From assembly GCF_004295125.1 (NCBI RefSeq), contig NZ_CP036170.1, positions 3,594,041-3,658,040 on the forward strand: a DNA stretch of 64,000 nt, in the 5' to 3' direction. A program made the position numbers and the translations under genes. A model generated the notes under the pieces. It worked only from the letters and a program-made list of their open reading frames with translations, searched no databases and was not told the DNA's origin. This DNA is from [Clostridium] scindens ATCC 35704. Lineage in GTDB: Bacteria > Bacillota > Clostridia > Lachnospirales > Lachnospiraceae. This document shows positions 19,368 to 27,738 of this stretch, one piece after another; within the stretch, counting starts at the first letter, position 1, and the number at the start of each line of letters is the position of its first letter.

Positions 19368-19392
19368 GATTACACGAATTTTTCGTGTAATC
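19368..19392. promoter_or_regulatory. perfect inverted repeat in the uvrB leader
   Basis: GATTACACGA (19368-19377) and TCGTGTAATC (19383-19392) are separated by five bases, 40 bases before the uvrB start. The lack of a T tract argues against a terminator. It may be an operator, a leader hairpin or a recombinase arm site. Confidence 0.5.
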
Positions 19393-19469
19393 AGGATATT
19401 ATTTTTCTTATATAAATCGTAAAACACGAATTTTGTTGTTTTTCGGTATCAATTTTATTACTTTCCAAA

Positions 19470-19481
19470 GAACAAACGTTC
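19470..19481. promoter_or_regulatory. LexA (SOS) box upstream of uvrB
   Basis: GAACAAACGTTC is a perfect match to the Firmicutes LexA consensus GAAC-N4-GTTC and lies 143 bases before the uvrB start. uvrB is a standard SOS gene in Firmicutes, so damage-induced expression of uvrB-uvrA is expected. No such box is seen upstream of the truncated copy at 42.8 kb. Confidence 0.8.
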
Positions 19482-20561
19482 TTATTTCATTCTATATGAT
19501 GTACTATTTAGTGTCAACTTTTCTTTTTAGTAATTTCTTGTATTGCCTTGTCAGGGTTTTTATTGTACGAAAACAGAAGGCAAAGCAATGGATATTTCAA
19601 GAAAATTCTATTATGCTTTTACGTTTTTCATTAACCCCGCGCATAAATATACAAAATGTGTAATATTTACAACATTCCCATGATTGCTTTACCTTTGTCA
19701 GTTTCCTATCTATTATATCACTTTTCCATTCACCTTACTAATTTAACGTTTGATTTCCTTTTTTCGTCTGAAACGATTTGTTTAGCATCTTCCCTTTACT
19801 CTGTCTTCTGTAGCAGTAAGTCTGAATATCTTTCATAAGTCTCTTCTACAGATCCGTATCCCATAAGTGCTGTCAGCATCGAAAATGAAACCTGCTCTGA
19901 CTTTAACATCCTTTCCGCATACATATCCCTTAAGTCCTGCGTCGTCACAGTAGAAATGTCTGCTTTTTTGCAGATTCTTTTCAATGCGGCATTCATAGAG
20001 GACAAACTTCTGTATCCTCCATTGTTTTGGCAAGATACTAAATCATTGTCTTTATAATCATTCCCAAATAAAACCTTTTCCCCCTCATTCCGAATTTTTC
20101 GTTTTTCCAACTCTTCTATGATAATTGACGGAACCTTTAATATCCTTTTTGCACTTTCTGTTTCAACCTCTTTTTCGACCGGAATACAGGTGTACTTTCC
20201 ATTTTCTTTCTTGACATATTCTGCCACCACCTGCCGGCTAATAGTTACTGTCCGTTCTTCGATATTAAAATCCTTAAATTTTAACGCATAGATTTCTCCC
20301 CTTTTCAACCCACAAAACATACTTAAAAGCACTTCTAAATACCACGCACTATACTTTACATATTTTATAAACATCACTTTCTCCTGTTCATTCAAAATAT
20401 AAAGTTCCACCTTTTTCCTCTTGGGTCTTTTACAATCTTTTAACGGGTTGTATTCTATCAGACTATCTGAAAACGCATCTGCTAATGCCATACTAAATAG
20501 TTCATACAATTTCAGCCCATAGGATTCTGTTCTGGCTGATACTTTATGGATAACTGTCTCA

Positions 20562-20571
20562 AGATAAATCT
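20562..20571. repeat. target-site duplication of the IS21 element (left copy)
   Basis: AGATAAATCT occurs here and at 23491-23500, directly flanking the insertion. Removing one copy plus the element restores the integrase reading frame. The true duplication may be a little shorter than the ten identical bases. Confidence 0.8.
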
Positions 20572-20613
20572 GTTTTTTGCAAGCACTTTTTGGAGAAAAA
20601 TGCAAAATATTTT

Positions 20614-20654
20614 TGGAGAATGTTGCATCTCCAAATTGGAGAAAGTTGCAAGGC
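20614..20654 (+). repeat. IS21 subterminal inverted repeat, left
   Basis: Forty-one bases from TGGAGAATGTTGC to AAAGTTGCAAGGC, identical to the reverse complement of 23408-23448. It contains an internal palindrome around TTGGAGAT/ATCTCCAA. It is a transposase-binding end. Confidence 0.88.
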
Positions 20655-20709
20655 CTCGGCTGGCAGCTATTCTGCCAGCTACATAGCCATTGCAGACCAT
20701 ATTTAGTTG

Positions 20710-20952
20710 TTATAGCGTGAGATATGGAAACGGAAGTTCCGAGTTTTCATCTTCATGTGCATGTTCCCTGAAATAGCGGAACTCCTCATCCAGCTCTTTA
20801 TAATGGATAAAATCATTTAGATATCTCAGATCTTCTTCTGCGCATCGGTGATCTTCTATGAGATCAAGAAGATAATCATTCATCTCCTCATAGCGTTCCT
20901 GAAGGTTTTGATATTTTTTCTGTTCTTTGATAACTTTTTTATTTTTAGCCAT
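20710..20952 (-). CDS. small charged protein of the IS21 element
   Basis: An 80-residue, highly charged, probably coiled-coil protein (many Glu/Lys/Tyr). The chosen ATG at 20952 overlaps the istB stop by 8 bases, suggesting coupling. Some IS21 relatives carry an extra short frame after istB. Function unknown; it is inside the IS ends and moves with it. Confidence 0.55.
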   Translation of the reverse strand: MAKNKKVIKEQKKYQNLQERYEEMNDYLLDLIEDHRCAEEDLRYLNDFIHYKELDEEFRYFREHAHEDENSELPFPYLTL

Positions 20953-21718
20953 TGTTACCTGCCTCCTGACTGCTGATTCTTGAAAGAGTTGCATTGATGC
21001 TTGATTCACGTAACCGATTATTGATCCCCGGGAACAGAATCAGTTCCACATGGTGGGTGAGCCTGCCAATCAGTGCTGTTGTCATCCGTTGGTCATAAAG
21101 AACGTTCACCCACTGTGAGAATTCAAGATTCGTGTTTAAAATCACCGATTTCTGCTCGTGTATCTCAGAAAGATAATCAAACAGAAGCTGTGAACCGGTG
21201 CGGTCATACGGAACATATCCGAATTCATCCAGAATCAGTATCCGGGCACTGTTAAGCTTCTTTTTCAGTGCAGTAAGCTTTCCGCTGCTCTGACTCTCGG
21301 AAAAGAGATTGATAAGTCCGGCAGTGCGGTAGAATCTTACCGGAATTTCCTGATTACATGCAGACATTCCAATCAGAATGGAAAGCATTGTTTTACCGGT
21401 TCCTGTTCCTCCATACATGATGACATTTTTTCCTGTATGATAAAACTCCAGGTCTAACAGGCTTTGGAAGCTGACGTCTTCCGGGAAATCTATCTCATCT
21501 GCCCTGAATTCCTCCACGCGGTATCTACGTGGGAAGCCGGCGGTATTGAGGAACTTGCTCTTCCTTTTTGCTGTACGGTATTCAATTTCGTTTGTCAGGA
21601 GGTTTAAAAGGTATTCCTGCGGTGTGTCTCCTTTCTGCTCGAAAGCCTGTCCTGCAAAGTTCGTGGACAGCTTGAGCTGTTTGCAGCATGCTGCAATGGA
21701 TTTTTCTATATCAGCCAT
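20945..21718 (-). CDS. istB: IstB-type transposition helper ATPase
   Basis: A 257-residue AAA+ ATPase related to DnaC. Walker A is MYGGTGTGKTMLSILIG, Walker B is ILILDEFGYVPYDRTG, followed by sensor residues in LNTNLEFSQW. The start at 21718 has GGGAGGTG upstream and overlaps the istA stop by 8 bases. IstB helps IstA in strand transfer and target choice. Intact length for the family. Confidence 0.94.
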   Translation of the reverse strand: MADIEKSIAACCKQLKLSTNFAGQAFEQKGDTPQEYLLNLLTNEIEYRTAKRKSKFLNTAGFPRRYRVEEFRADEIDFPEDVSFQSLLDLEFYHTGKNVIMYGGTGTGKTMLSILIGMSACNQEIPVRFYRTAGLINLFSESQSSGKLTALKKKLNSARILILDEFGYVPYDRTGSQLLFDYLSEIHEQKSVILNTNLEFSQWVNVLYDQRMTTALIGRLTHHVELILFPGINNRLRESSINATLSRISSQEAGNNG

Positions 21719-23255
21719 TTGAGACACCTCCCTTCTTAAGGGCGGCATCCAGCATTTTCAGATCATTTCTGAACGGAATGACCTTCTGCTGTGGCAGTAA
21801 AACTTTGTTTTCAAGCGGAGGCAGAAGCGGTACATCTGCATAGGTTCGCCTGTAAAGGCTCTGCAGACTGTCCGGATCTGTGGCATTCAGCCGGACTGCT
21901 TCGTCAACTGTTCTGACAGCACTAGCAAACCCGGTTCTTTCCGTAAGTTCTGCAAGCACCTTCAGGACACGTCCGCGTTCCTTGCTTTCGCAGTTATCCA
22001 TGTATATCTGCATGGTTTGTGGCATCATGTCATATATGCCGCTGTTTCGAAGAGAACGGGGTTTCCTGGCGATATATGTAAGGTATGGCAGCCAGTCCAT
22101 TCTTTCATGTTCATTGCCGTAAAGGCGCTTATGACGCACCACTTCGTGCATATCTTTGTCCATGACAATCACATCAGAGGATGTAATCTTGAGATTTACA
22201 ATGGACTCACAGAAAGCCGGTGAAGCAGAATAACGGTGCTTTCCTGCGTCAAGAGTAAACTTTCCATATTTATCCGTTGTTGCCGTTGTGTAAAGTGCCG
22301 TATCAAACGGAACGGAAGGAAGCGGCAGTAAACGAGCCTTATCTTCTTCAAACAGTTTACTGATAAAGCGGTCATCATCGTCATCATAGTGCTCACGCTG
22401 CATATCGATTTCACAACGATCCAGAAGATGCTTGTTTTCTTTCACAAGATCATCAAAGCGGGGTACCGGTACAAGTTCGTTGCGGCGCAGGTAGCCAACC
22501 TTGTTTTCCACGTTTCCTTTTTCCCATCCGGATTCAGGATTCATAAAAACCGGCTTAATGCGGTAGTGTTCACAAAAGCGTTGAAACCGCTCTGTTACAT
22601 TACGCCCGCCACCTTTGATGATTTCGGTAACAATGGTTCTGGTATTGTCAAACCAGATTTCCGTGGGAACACCACCGATGTGCTCAAATATGGCAACCAG
22701 TCCTTCCAGAAGACATTCCATGTTTTCGCCATAATTAAGCTGGAGGAAACCTCCGTTACTGTAGGGAAAACTGAGCACAAGGTACTTAGCCTCGTGATGA
22801 AGCCTGTCATTTTCATAAAAATCGGCTGTTCCAAAGTCTGACTGGGCTTCGCCGGGATGATGATTAAGAGGGATATAGCCATCGGTTCTTTTTAGCCGTA
22901 GTTCCTCTTTCTTCTGTTTGACGTATAAGGCAACAAGCCGATAACTGCAGCCGAAACCATCTGCTTCATCCTTGAGGCGTTTAAATACTCTTTTGGCTGT
23001 ATGCCGTTGCTTTCTTGGTGCAAGCTTGTCTGCCTGCAGCCATTCATCAATCAAAGGTTTGAATGGGTCAAGCTTGGATTCGTGAACCTCTGATGATGCA
23101 GGTTTGGGAGATGGATTGTTAAAGTCCTCCATATCCACATATTTTTTGACCGTTTTCCAGTTAAGGCCGGTCTCAGATGCGATTTCAGAAATGTTCTTAT
23201 CTTGCCGGTAGAACATATCTCTGATATGATGTATCTGATCCATTGTAGTTGACAT
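21711..23255 (-). CDS. istA: IstA-type transposase of IS21 family
   Basis: A 514-residue transposase with an N-terminal helix-turn-helix (ISEIASETGLNWKTVKKYV) and an rve/DDE core: QSDFGTADF and the WFDNTRT block, with the downstream glutamate in WEKGNVENKVGYLR. A GGAGG site lies 8 bases before the ATG. Full family length, so the element is probably able to move. Confidence 0.94.
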   Translation of the reverse strand: MSTTMDQIHHIRDMFYRQDKNISEIASETGLNWKTVKKYVDMEDFNNPSPKPASSEVHESKLDPFKPLIDEWLQADKLAPRKQRHTAKRVFKRLKDEADGFGCSYRLVALYVKQKKEELRLKRTDGYIPLNHHPGEAQSDFGTADFYENDRLHHEAKYLVLSFPYSNGGFLQLNYGENMECLLEGLVAIFEHIGGVPTEIWFDNTRTIVTEIIKGGGRNVTERFQRFCEHYRIKPVFMNPESGWEKGNVENKVGYLRRNELVPVPRFDDLVKENKHLLDRCEIDMQREHYDDDDDRFISKLFEEDKARLLPLPSVPFDTALYTTATTDKYGKFTLDAGKHRYSASPAFCESIVNLKITSSDVIVMDKDMHEVVRHKRLYGNEHERMDWLPYLTYIARKPRSLRNSGIYDMMPQTMQIYMDNCESKERGRVLKVLAELTERTGFASAVRTVDEAVRLNATDPDSLQSLYRRTYADVPLLPPLENKVLLPQQKVIPFRNDLKMLDAALKKGGVSNG

Positions 23256-23407
23256 TCTCCTTTCCTCCTTGTCTTTATTGTTTGGACTACAATAAAGATA
23301 AGGTTAATGGTTTTTGGATATACCTGCAATGGATCTTTTCATGGGAATGCTCATACTTGGTGGCTGCCACTCAAGCGCTACACCGTTCCTGAGCGCTTCT
23401 AGCGAAT

Positions 23408-23448
23408 GCCTTGCAACTTTCTCCAATTTGGAGATGCAACATTCTCCA
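23408..23448 (-). repeat. IS21 subterminal inverted repeat, right
   Basis: Reverse complement of 20614-20654 over 41 bases without mismatch. It lies about 40 bases from the right tip at 23490. Confidence 0.88.
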
Positions 23449-23885
23449 ATTCCCGTTTGCAACTTTCGGTAATTCTATTTTACAATAAACAGATAAATCT
23501 CGTTGACAGCACACATCTTGATTTTTGGCATATATGGTAAGGCCTGCCCCAATACATATTGATATACCTTTTTGGTATTCGATTGAAAATAGTTTTGCTG
23601 CTGAAGCCATTTTTGCAAATAATATGTAAATTCTATACTTGCATCCTTTTTTCTCATCAGATTTCTTTTCTGTTCTTCAAATTCTTCAAGATATTTCATA
23701 TAGCTTTTTTCAGCTTCCTCTTCTGTTTTAAACCCGCCTTTTTTACCATATCTCACAAGATACTCTTCATCATACCAACGCATTCTGTGATACCATGATC
23801 CTCTTTCAAAAAACGCAAATCCATTTTTGCTTTTCTGTGCCATAAGCCTCCTCCTTTTTTATAAAATTTCTTTGTTTTTAGGCAT

Positions 23886-23914
23886 AGAAAAAGGACAGCC
23901 TTTTCGACTGTCCT
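23886..23914 (-). terminator. terminator upstream of the split integrase
   Basis: AGGACAG (23892-23898) pairs with CTGTCCT (23908-23914) and is followed on the minus strand by six T. A related hairpin stands at the same place in front of the second integrase (39306-39332), so the element may carry a conserved insulator that blocks outside transcription into int, or an attenuator. Confidence 0.75.
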
Positions 23915-24010
23915 CTATACCTGCATATATTATGTTGAAAGATTTCTTTGTTACACATAAATACTACTCTATCATTTTATAAAGTTTAAAAGCCTATGTC
24001 AAGACCAAAT

Positions 24011-24076
24011 CTGGTGCATTTTTGATGCATTTCTGATTCATTTTTGTTTCATTTCTGCTTCATTTCTGATTCATTT
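24011..24076. repeat. six 11-bp direct repeats (iterons)
   Basis: Six consecutive 11-base units ending in CATTT (for example CTGATTCATTT twice exactly) run without gaps between the integrase leader and the SIR2-like fragment. An 11-bp period places the units on nearly the same face of the helix, as for arm-type sites of integrases such as the DR2 repeats of Tn916, or for regulator binding. Confidence 0.75.
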
Positions 24077-24410
24077 CGTAAACGCAAAATAGCGAGTACC
24101 TTGACATTTTTAGGCGGCTGCTTTGCAGCCACCAGTATTTAAGCTTTACGGATTTCCGCTGGAAGTTTTTCTGACCATGGAAGAAGCTCTTCCATAAAGA
24201 AACAATTCCTGTCATCCATGTATTACCATAATCATAACCAGTGATTTCAGCAGCAACAAGTTTACCTATTTCATTCCAATCATGCATAGAGCGTCCGGCA
24301 GGAATATCAGCATTCTTTGAAAATCCTGCTCCTACAAAAGGAATCACTCTATTATTCACAAAATCATTTAACAACGGCTTTGGTATAGATGATAGATATT
24401 TATATTCCAT
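24060..24410 (-). pseudogene. truncated SIR2-like protein, fused to an unrelated tail
   Basis: The first ~65 residues resemble the start of SIR2-like NAD-binding domains of phage-defence proteins, with the dinucleotide motif VIPFVGAGFSKNADIPAG and a following DWNEIGKLV helix. After GYDYGN the similarity stops. In another frame the DNA then encodes MEELLPWSEKLPAEIRKA and a stop, which looks like the C-terminus of a different gene, so a deletion has joined two remnants. The catalytic part of SIR2 is missing. It lies directly downstream of the SEFIR gene on the same strand. A GAGAGAGGG site supports the start at 24410. Confidence 0.65.
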
Positions 24411-24507
24411 AGACAATCCCTCTCTCATTTTCTTCCCTAGAATCCATTCAGTAGAATAAAAAGCAAACTTGTAAAAAGACTAATATTTATCATCAACATT
24501 AAAAATA

Positions 24508-25956
24508 TTAACTCAACATACCTATATCTTCAATTTGAATGCAATTTAATATTGCTGGTGCTGCATCCCAACTCCCAGGGTACTTCATTCCACTATCAAA
24601 TGTACATCTACTGATAACCGTCTTTAAGTCCTCTAAACTGTCCACACCAAACAACACCATCATCTTATCACAGTATCTTCGAGATTTCATTTTTTCCCAT
24701 TCAATAGGCATGTTCTTAACATAAACATAACAAGTTGGAAACCAATACACTTTATGCCAGCTCTGTTCCTTTTCTGATAATTCATAAGCATTGCATACTT
24801 GATAAAGGAATAAATCCGCTTCAGCAATGGCTTCTCCTGTGTAAATTGGAAGTTTTTCTCTCTGATTACAAATAACATCACCCATAAGAGTATATTTATT
24901 TTTCATCTCTGTTTTTGGCTTATAATACTCCTCAATGACACAACTATGATGTCTAAAAGCTGTATAATTGTTTGGCTTAATAGATCCTCCAAATATGCTT
25001 GTTTCTAAAAAATATGTATATGTAAGCATTTCGTTTATTGCTGCATAATCTTTAATATGACGCATGAATGCAATAACACATATAAATAATTCCCATATAT
25101 AGATTTTAAATATATCCAAGTCATTTTGAGAAACTGAATTCGCATTTGGCACAAATGCTTTGATACAAGTCAGCTGGTTATACATTGTTTCAAAACCCTC
25201 AGCTATTATCTCTGCATAATCTGTTTCTGTCTCTGCAATGGTTTCTACAAACTTTAAATAGAAATCTCTCACTGGCTTGGTATTTAAAAATATTTCGTAT
25301 ACTCGTTCTGGACTAGCATTCTTTTCAATATATCCCTTTAAAACTTCGATGTGTGTTATTTGGAATCGGGATATACAGCTTTTTCTTTTGTTATCTGTAT
25401 TACTTCCATGGATTTGACGAATTAAATCCTTTAGTTGAAAAAAATCTGTTTTCTCTTCGTCAAGCCATTCAGGCATTTTTCCTAACTTCGGTTTTGTAAA
25501 TTGCGGTTTTTCATAAATATTACGAAGAAGTTTCTCGTACTCTATCTCATATGTCTCCGGATCAGACAAATCAATATATATTCGTGTTTTTATATATGTA
25601 GGAACATATGCTTTCCCATCTTCGCTTTTTTCTGCTATAACAGGAATGAATTTTTCTTGTTTCGTATTTCCATAGATTTCACTGGAAATAATCACAGTTT
25701 CATCTCCTACTCCTCCAGTACGATCATTCGCCTTCTGTGCATATACTTTATCACAAACAATTAGAACTTTTGTTATCTCAGTATCATTAACACAACGTTC
25801 CATAAACGCATATTTATCCTGACCTTCTTTCAAATCCCACTTATCAAGGACAACATCAACCCCATGCGAAACCAGTCTCTGTGCCAATTCTAGCACTATC
25901 GCATCACTACTCCAAGAATATGATATAAATATCTTTGGTATCCTATCTTCTTTCAA
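24508..25956 (-). CDS. SEFIR-domain protein, probable defence effector or sensor
   Basis: A 482-residue protein whose first ~150 residues form a SEFIR domain (TIR-like superfamily): PKIFISYSWSSDAIVLELA, then VDVVLDKWDLKEGQDKYAFM, KVLIVCDKVYAQKAN and ETVIISSEIYG. The rest is helical with no recognised domain. The start is a TTG at 25956 with AGGAGG ten bases upstream; no ATG fits better. Bacterial SEFIR proteins have been reported as anti-phage proteins that deplete NAD. Here the gene is followed by a truncated SIR2-like gene, so it may have had a partner. Codon use is AT-rich, like the rest of the island. Confidence 0.82.
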   Translation of the reverse strand: MKEDRIPKIFISYSWSSDAIVLELAQRLVSHGVDVVLDKWDLKEGQDKYAFMERCVNDTEITKVLIVCDKVYAQKANDRTGGVGDETVIISSEIYGNTKQEKFIPVIAEKSEDGKAYVPTYIKTRIYIDLSDPETYEIEYEKLLRNIYEKPQFTKPKLGKMPEWLDEEKTDFFQLKDLIRQIHGSNTDNKRKSCISRFQITHIEVLKGYIEKNASPERVYEIFLNTKPVRDFYLKFVETIAETETDYAEIIAEGFETMYNQLTCIKAFVPNANSVSQNDLDIFKIYIWELFICVIAFMRHIKDYAAINEMLTYTYFLETSIFGGSIKPNNYTAFRHHSCVIEEYYKPKTEMKNKYTLMGDVICNQREKLPIYTGEAIAEADLFLYQVCNAYELSEKEQSWHKVYWFPTCYVYVKNMPIEWEKMKSRRYCDKMMVLFGVDSLEDLKTVISRCTFDSGMKYPGSWDAAPAILNCIQIEDIGMLS

Positions 25957-26212
25957 TGTATAGTTCCTCCTACTTACTTACTATTTTTATTTTATATCCA
26001 TCCGACAGCACAAATGTCTGCTCATATATAAGAAAACACTATCTCTCTAAAGAATATCGGCTATAACAAGCAGTAGACGTAATATATATCTAGCTAAAAC
26101 GGACTATTAAATTCCATTTTTCCACATCAAAATTTACTTTTTCAATTCAGCTTATTCTTTAACGGTTGATTTTCGTATTCTATTAAACAGAGCCGTTTGC
26201 ACTTAAGTTCTC

Positions 26213-27727
26213 TTAAAAACCAAAATATTTTTTTCTTACTTTTGTATTTGCCATAACGCTCAGATACCTTTTCAACCGTAAACGGGCTATATTCTGTGTC
26301 ACGTTTTTGCTGACCATATCCCAACTCCCTCTTGCGTATTCGATAATTTTCCCTTCCTCTTTATTTTCCTCGTAAAGCATTTTAAGCAGCACTACAGCAA
26401 CCCTGTACTCTTTCTTTTCTGAATTTTGATAAAAATCATAAAACATTGTTTTGAAAGGATAAATACGCTTATAATAGCTACATATTTTTTCCAGAAGAAT
26501 CATAAAATTCTCTATAAAATTACTGCTGTCAAATATATCCCCACAACCTGCATCCGGTAGTTCCATTAGTTTACGATGTCTATCAGCAAGTTCTTTCAAC
26601 CATGTGATCATCTCTTCTGATATAACAACTTCGTCCGTACCGTCCCACCAGAAAATCCGGTCATCATCCGTCAGATAATAATTACTTTTTCCTTCTAATT
26701 CTTCTGGTGTATCATAAAATGTGAACCAATTATCCTGCCGAAGAAATTCAGCTGTTTTTATCTCCGGAATTATCTCTTCTTTCCATTTTCTCCGCTGTTC
26801 CTGCAGCTTTCCAGAAGCGTACTGTTTCATCTGCTCGTCATAATATACTTTATCTTTCCATTCTTCCCACAATTTCCAAAATGACTCCTGTTTTATTTCT
26901 GCTGCAAGATAAACAAATACTCGTGCCGGAAGGAACAACGATAATTCTGCAAGTGCCTTTAAATTTTCGTTCCTACTTTTCTCTCTCCTCTTCCTGTCCA
27001 ATTGAAGAAATCGTAAAAGATGGTCATAAAACTTATCTCCATAACACTCCTGTAAATGCAATAAGGCCATTTTGCACCTGTATATATCCTCCGGATAGGA
27101 TGCTGGTACTATATTATCTAAGTTTAAACTTTCAGTACCATATATGATATATAACAGATCTGATAGTTCTGTTCCTCCAGCAGCTTTAAGTAATTTATCA
27201 GGGACCAACTGTCTTAACTCATCTCTCGAAAACGGCTTATCGTAATCACTTCTAAAAGAAGCAATATGTTCTGCTGCTTCCCATAGATTATATCTCTTTT
27301 TCATAGAAAATGTTGTTCCGAGAATATGATTGAGCCATCCACCATAAAATTGAGGATCAATTATTTCTCCATTGCAATCTACAAACCCAGGACTTCTATC
27401 ATACATTTCATATAACACATATGCAGCAAGAATAACGTCACAAAACTCACAGCTTCCTATCTTATTAGAATAGAAAATGGAATCATTCACATAAAATCCT
27501 GCATTTTCCCAGCTGCTTTCTTCAAAATAATTATACCAGAAATCCACCTTACCTTCACTCGACAATTCCACTGGGCTTATAAGAAGCAGCTCGTGACCAA
27601 ACAATGAAACCTTTTCAAACTGCATCATTCCGCCATAGTTCAGAATTTTCATCATTTGCTTGCCAAAGCATTCCCTCTTTTCTTCTGGTATATCCATTTT
27701 TCCTGTATATCCTGCAAATGTACCCAT
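26213..27727 (-). CDS. large protein of unknown family, paralogue of the next upstream gene
   Basis: A 504-residue soluble protein I do not recognise. It begins with GYTGKMDIPEEKRECFGKQM, has a charged helical middle (KLQEQRRKWKEEIIPEI), then an aromatic segment DDDRIFWWDGTDEVVIS, and ends in NTKVRKKYFGF. The same landmarks in the same order occur in the protein at 27739-29151, so the two arose by duplication. An AGGATGG site supports the ATG. The gap to the upstream paralogue is 11 bases, so they are co-transcribed. No catalytic motif or membrane segment is evident; a defence role is inferred only from location. Confidence 0.8.
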   Translation of the reverse strand: MGTFAGYTGKMDIPEEKRECFGKQMMKILNYGGMMQFEKVSLFGHELLLISPVELSSEGKVDFWYNYFEESSWENAGFYVNDSIFYSNKIGSCEFCDVILAAYVLYEMYDRSPGFVDCNGEIIDPQFYGGWLNHILGTTFSMKKRYNLWEAAEHIASFRSDYDKPFSRDELRQLVPDKLLKAAGGTELSDLLYIIYGTESLNLDNIVPASYPEDIYRCKMALLHLQECYGDKFYDHLLRFLQLDRKRREKSRNENLKALAELSLFLPARVFVYLAAEIKQESFWKLWEEWKDKVYYDEQMKQYASGKLQEQRRKWKEEIIPEIKTAEFLRQDNWFTFYDTPEELEGKSNYYLTDDDRIFWWDGTDEVVISEEMITWLKELADRHRKLMELPDAGCGDIFDSSNFIENFMILLEKICSYYKRIYPFKTMFYDFYQNSEKKEYRVAVVLLKMLYEENKEEGKIIEYARGSWDMVSKNVTQNIARLRLKRYLSVMANTKVRKKYFGF

Positions 27728-27738
27728 ACTACACCATC

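Larger units (their letters stand above)
19328..19795. other. AT-rich non-coding leader between uvrB and the island integrase
   Basis: No convincing gene. It holds the uvrB promoter region with a LexA box (19470-19481), a perfect inverted repeat (19368-19392) and two CACGAATTTT motifs (19374-19382, 19425-19433), one of which resembles TACGAATTTT upstream of the truncated uvrB copy near 42954. The base composition is much more AT-rich than uvrB. Confidence 0.6.
20572..23490 (-). mobile_element. complete IS21-family insertion sequence
   Basis: About 2.9 kb carrying istA (21711-23255), istB (20945-21718) and a short third frame. Subterminal inverted repeats of 41 identical bases lie at 20614-20654 and 23408-23448, with further TTGCA/GGAGAA repeats near the tips, the multiple-repeat arrangement typical of IS21. 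It is bounded by AGATAAATCT duplications. Perfect terminal repeats and intact genes indicate a recent insertion into the integrase gene. Confidence 0.92.
19796..23843 (-). pseudogene. tyrosine integrase split by an IS21-family insertion
   Basis: The N-terminal part (23491-23843) and the C-terminal part (19796-20571) together match the intact integrase at 38092-39255 along its length, for example FFERGSWYHR near the start and RTESYGLKLYELFSMALADAF in the middle. The C-terminal half keeps the catalytic pattern: arginine in GLKRGEIYALKF, TTQDLRDMYAERM and the tyrosine in EETYERYSDLL. A complete IS21-type element interrupts it after the IYL codons, so it should be inactive. The second integrase gene that follows the paralogue at 36866 is missing here. 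It is the integrase nearest to uvrB. Confidence 0.88.

Noticed and set aside
24011..24076. A CRISPR array
   Set aside because: The 11-bp units are contiguous without spacers and no cas genes are present.
24060..25956. A Thoeris system (ThsA/ThsB)
   Set aside because: The TIR-like protein is a SEFIR type of 482 residues, and the SIR2-like gene is only a fragment. The resemblance is in logic, not in family.
26142..26324. A small protein gene overlapping the 3' end of the 504-residue protein
   Set aside because: It is an alternate frame of a long, well-supported gene and has no start signal of its own.
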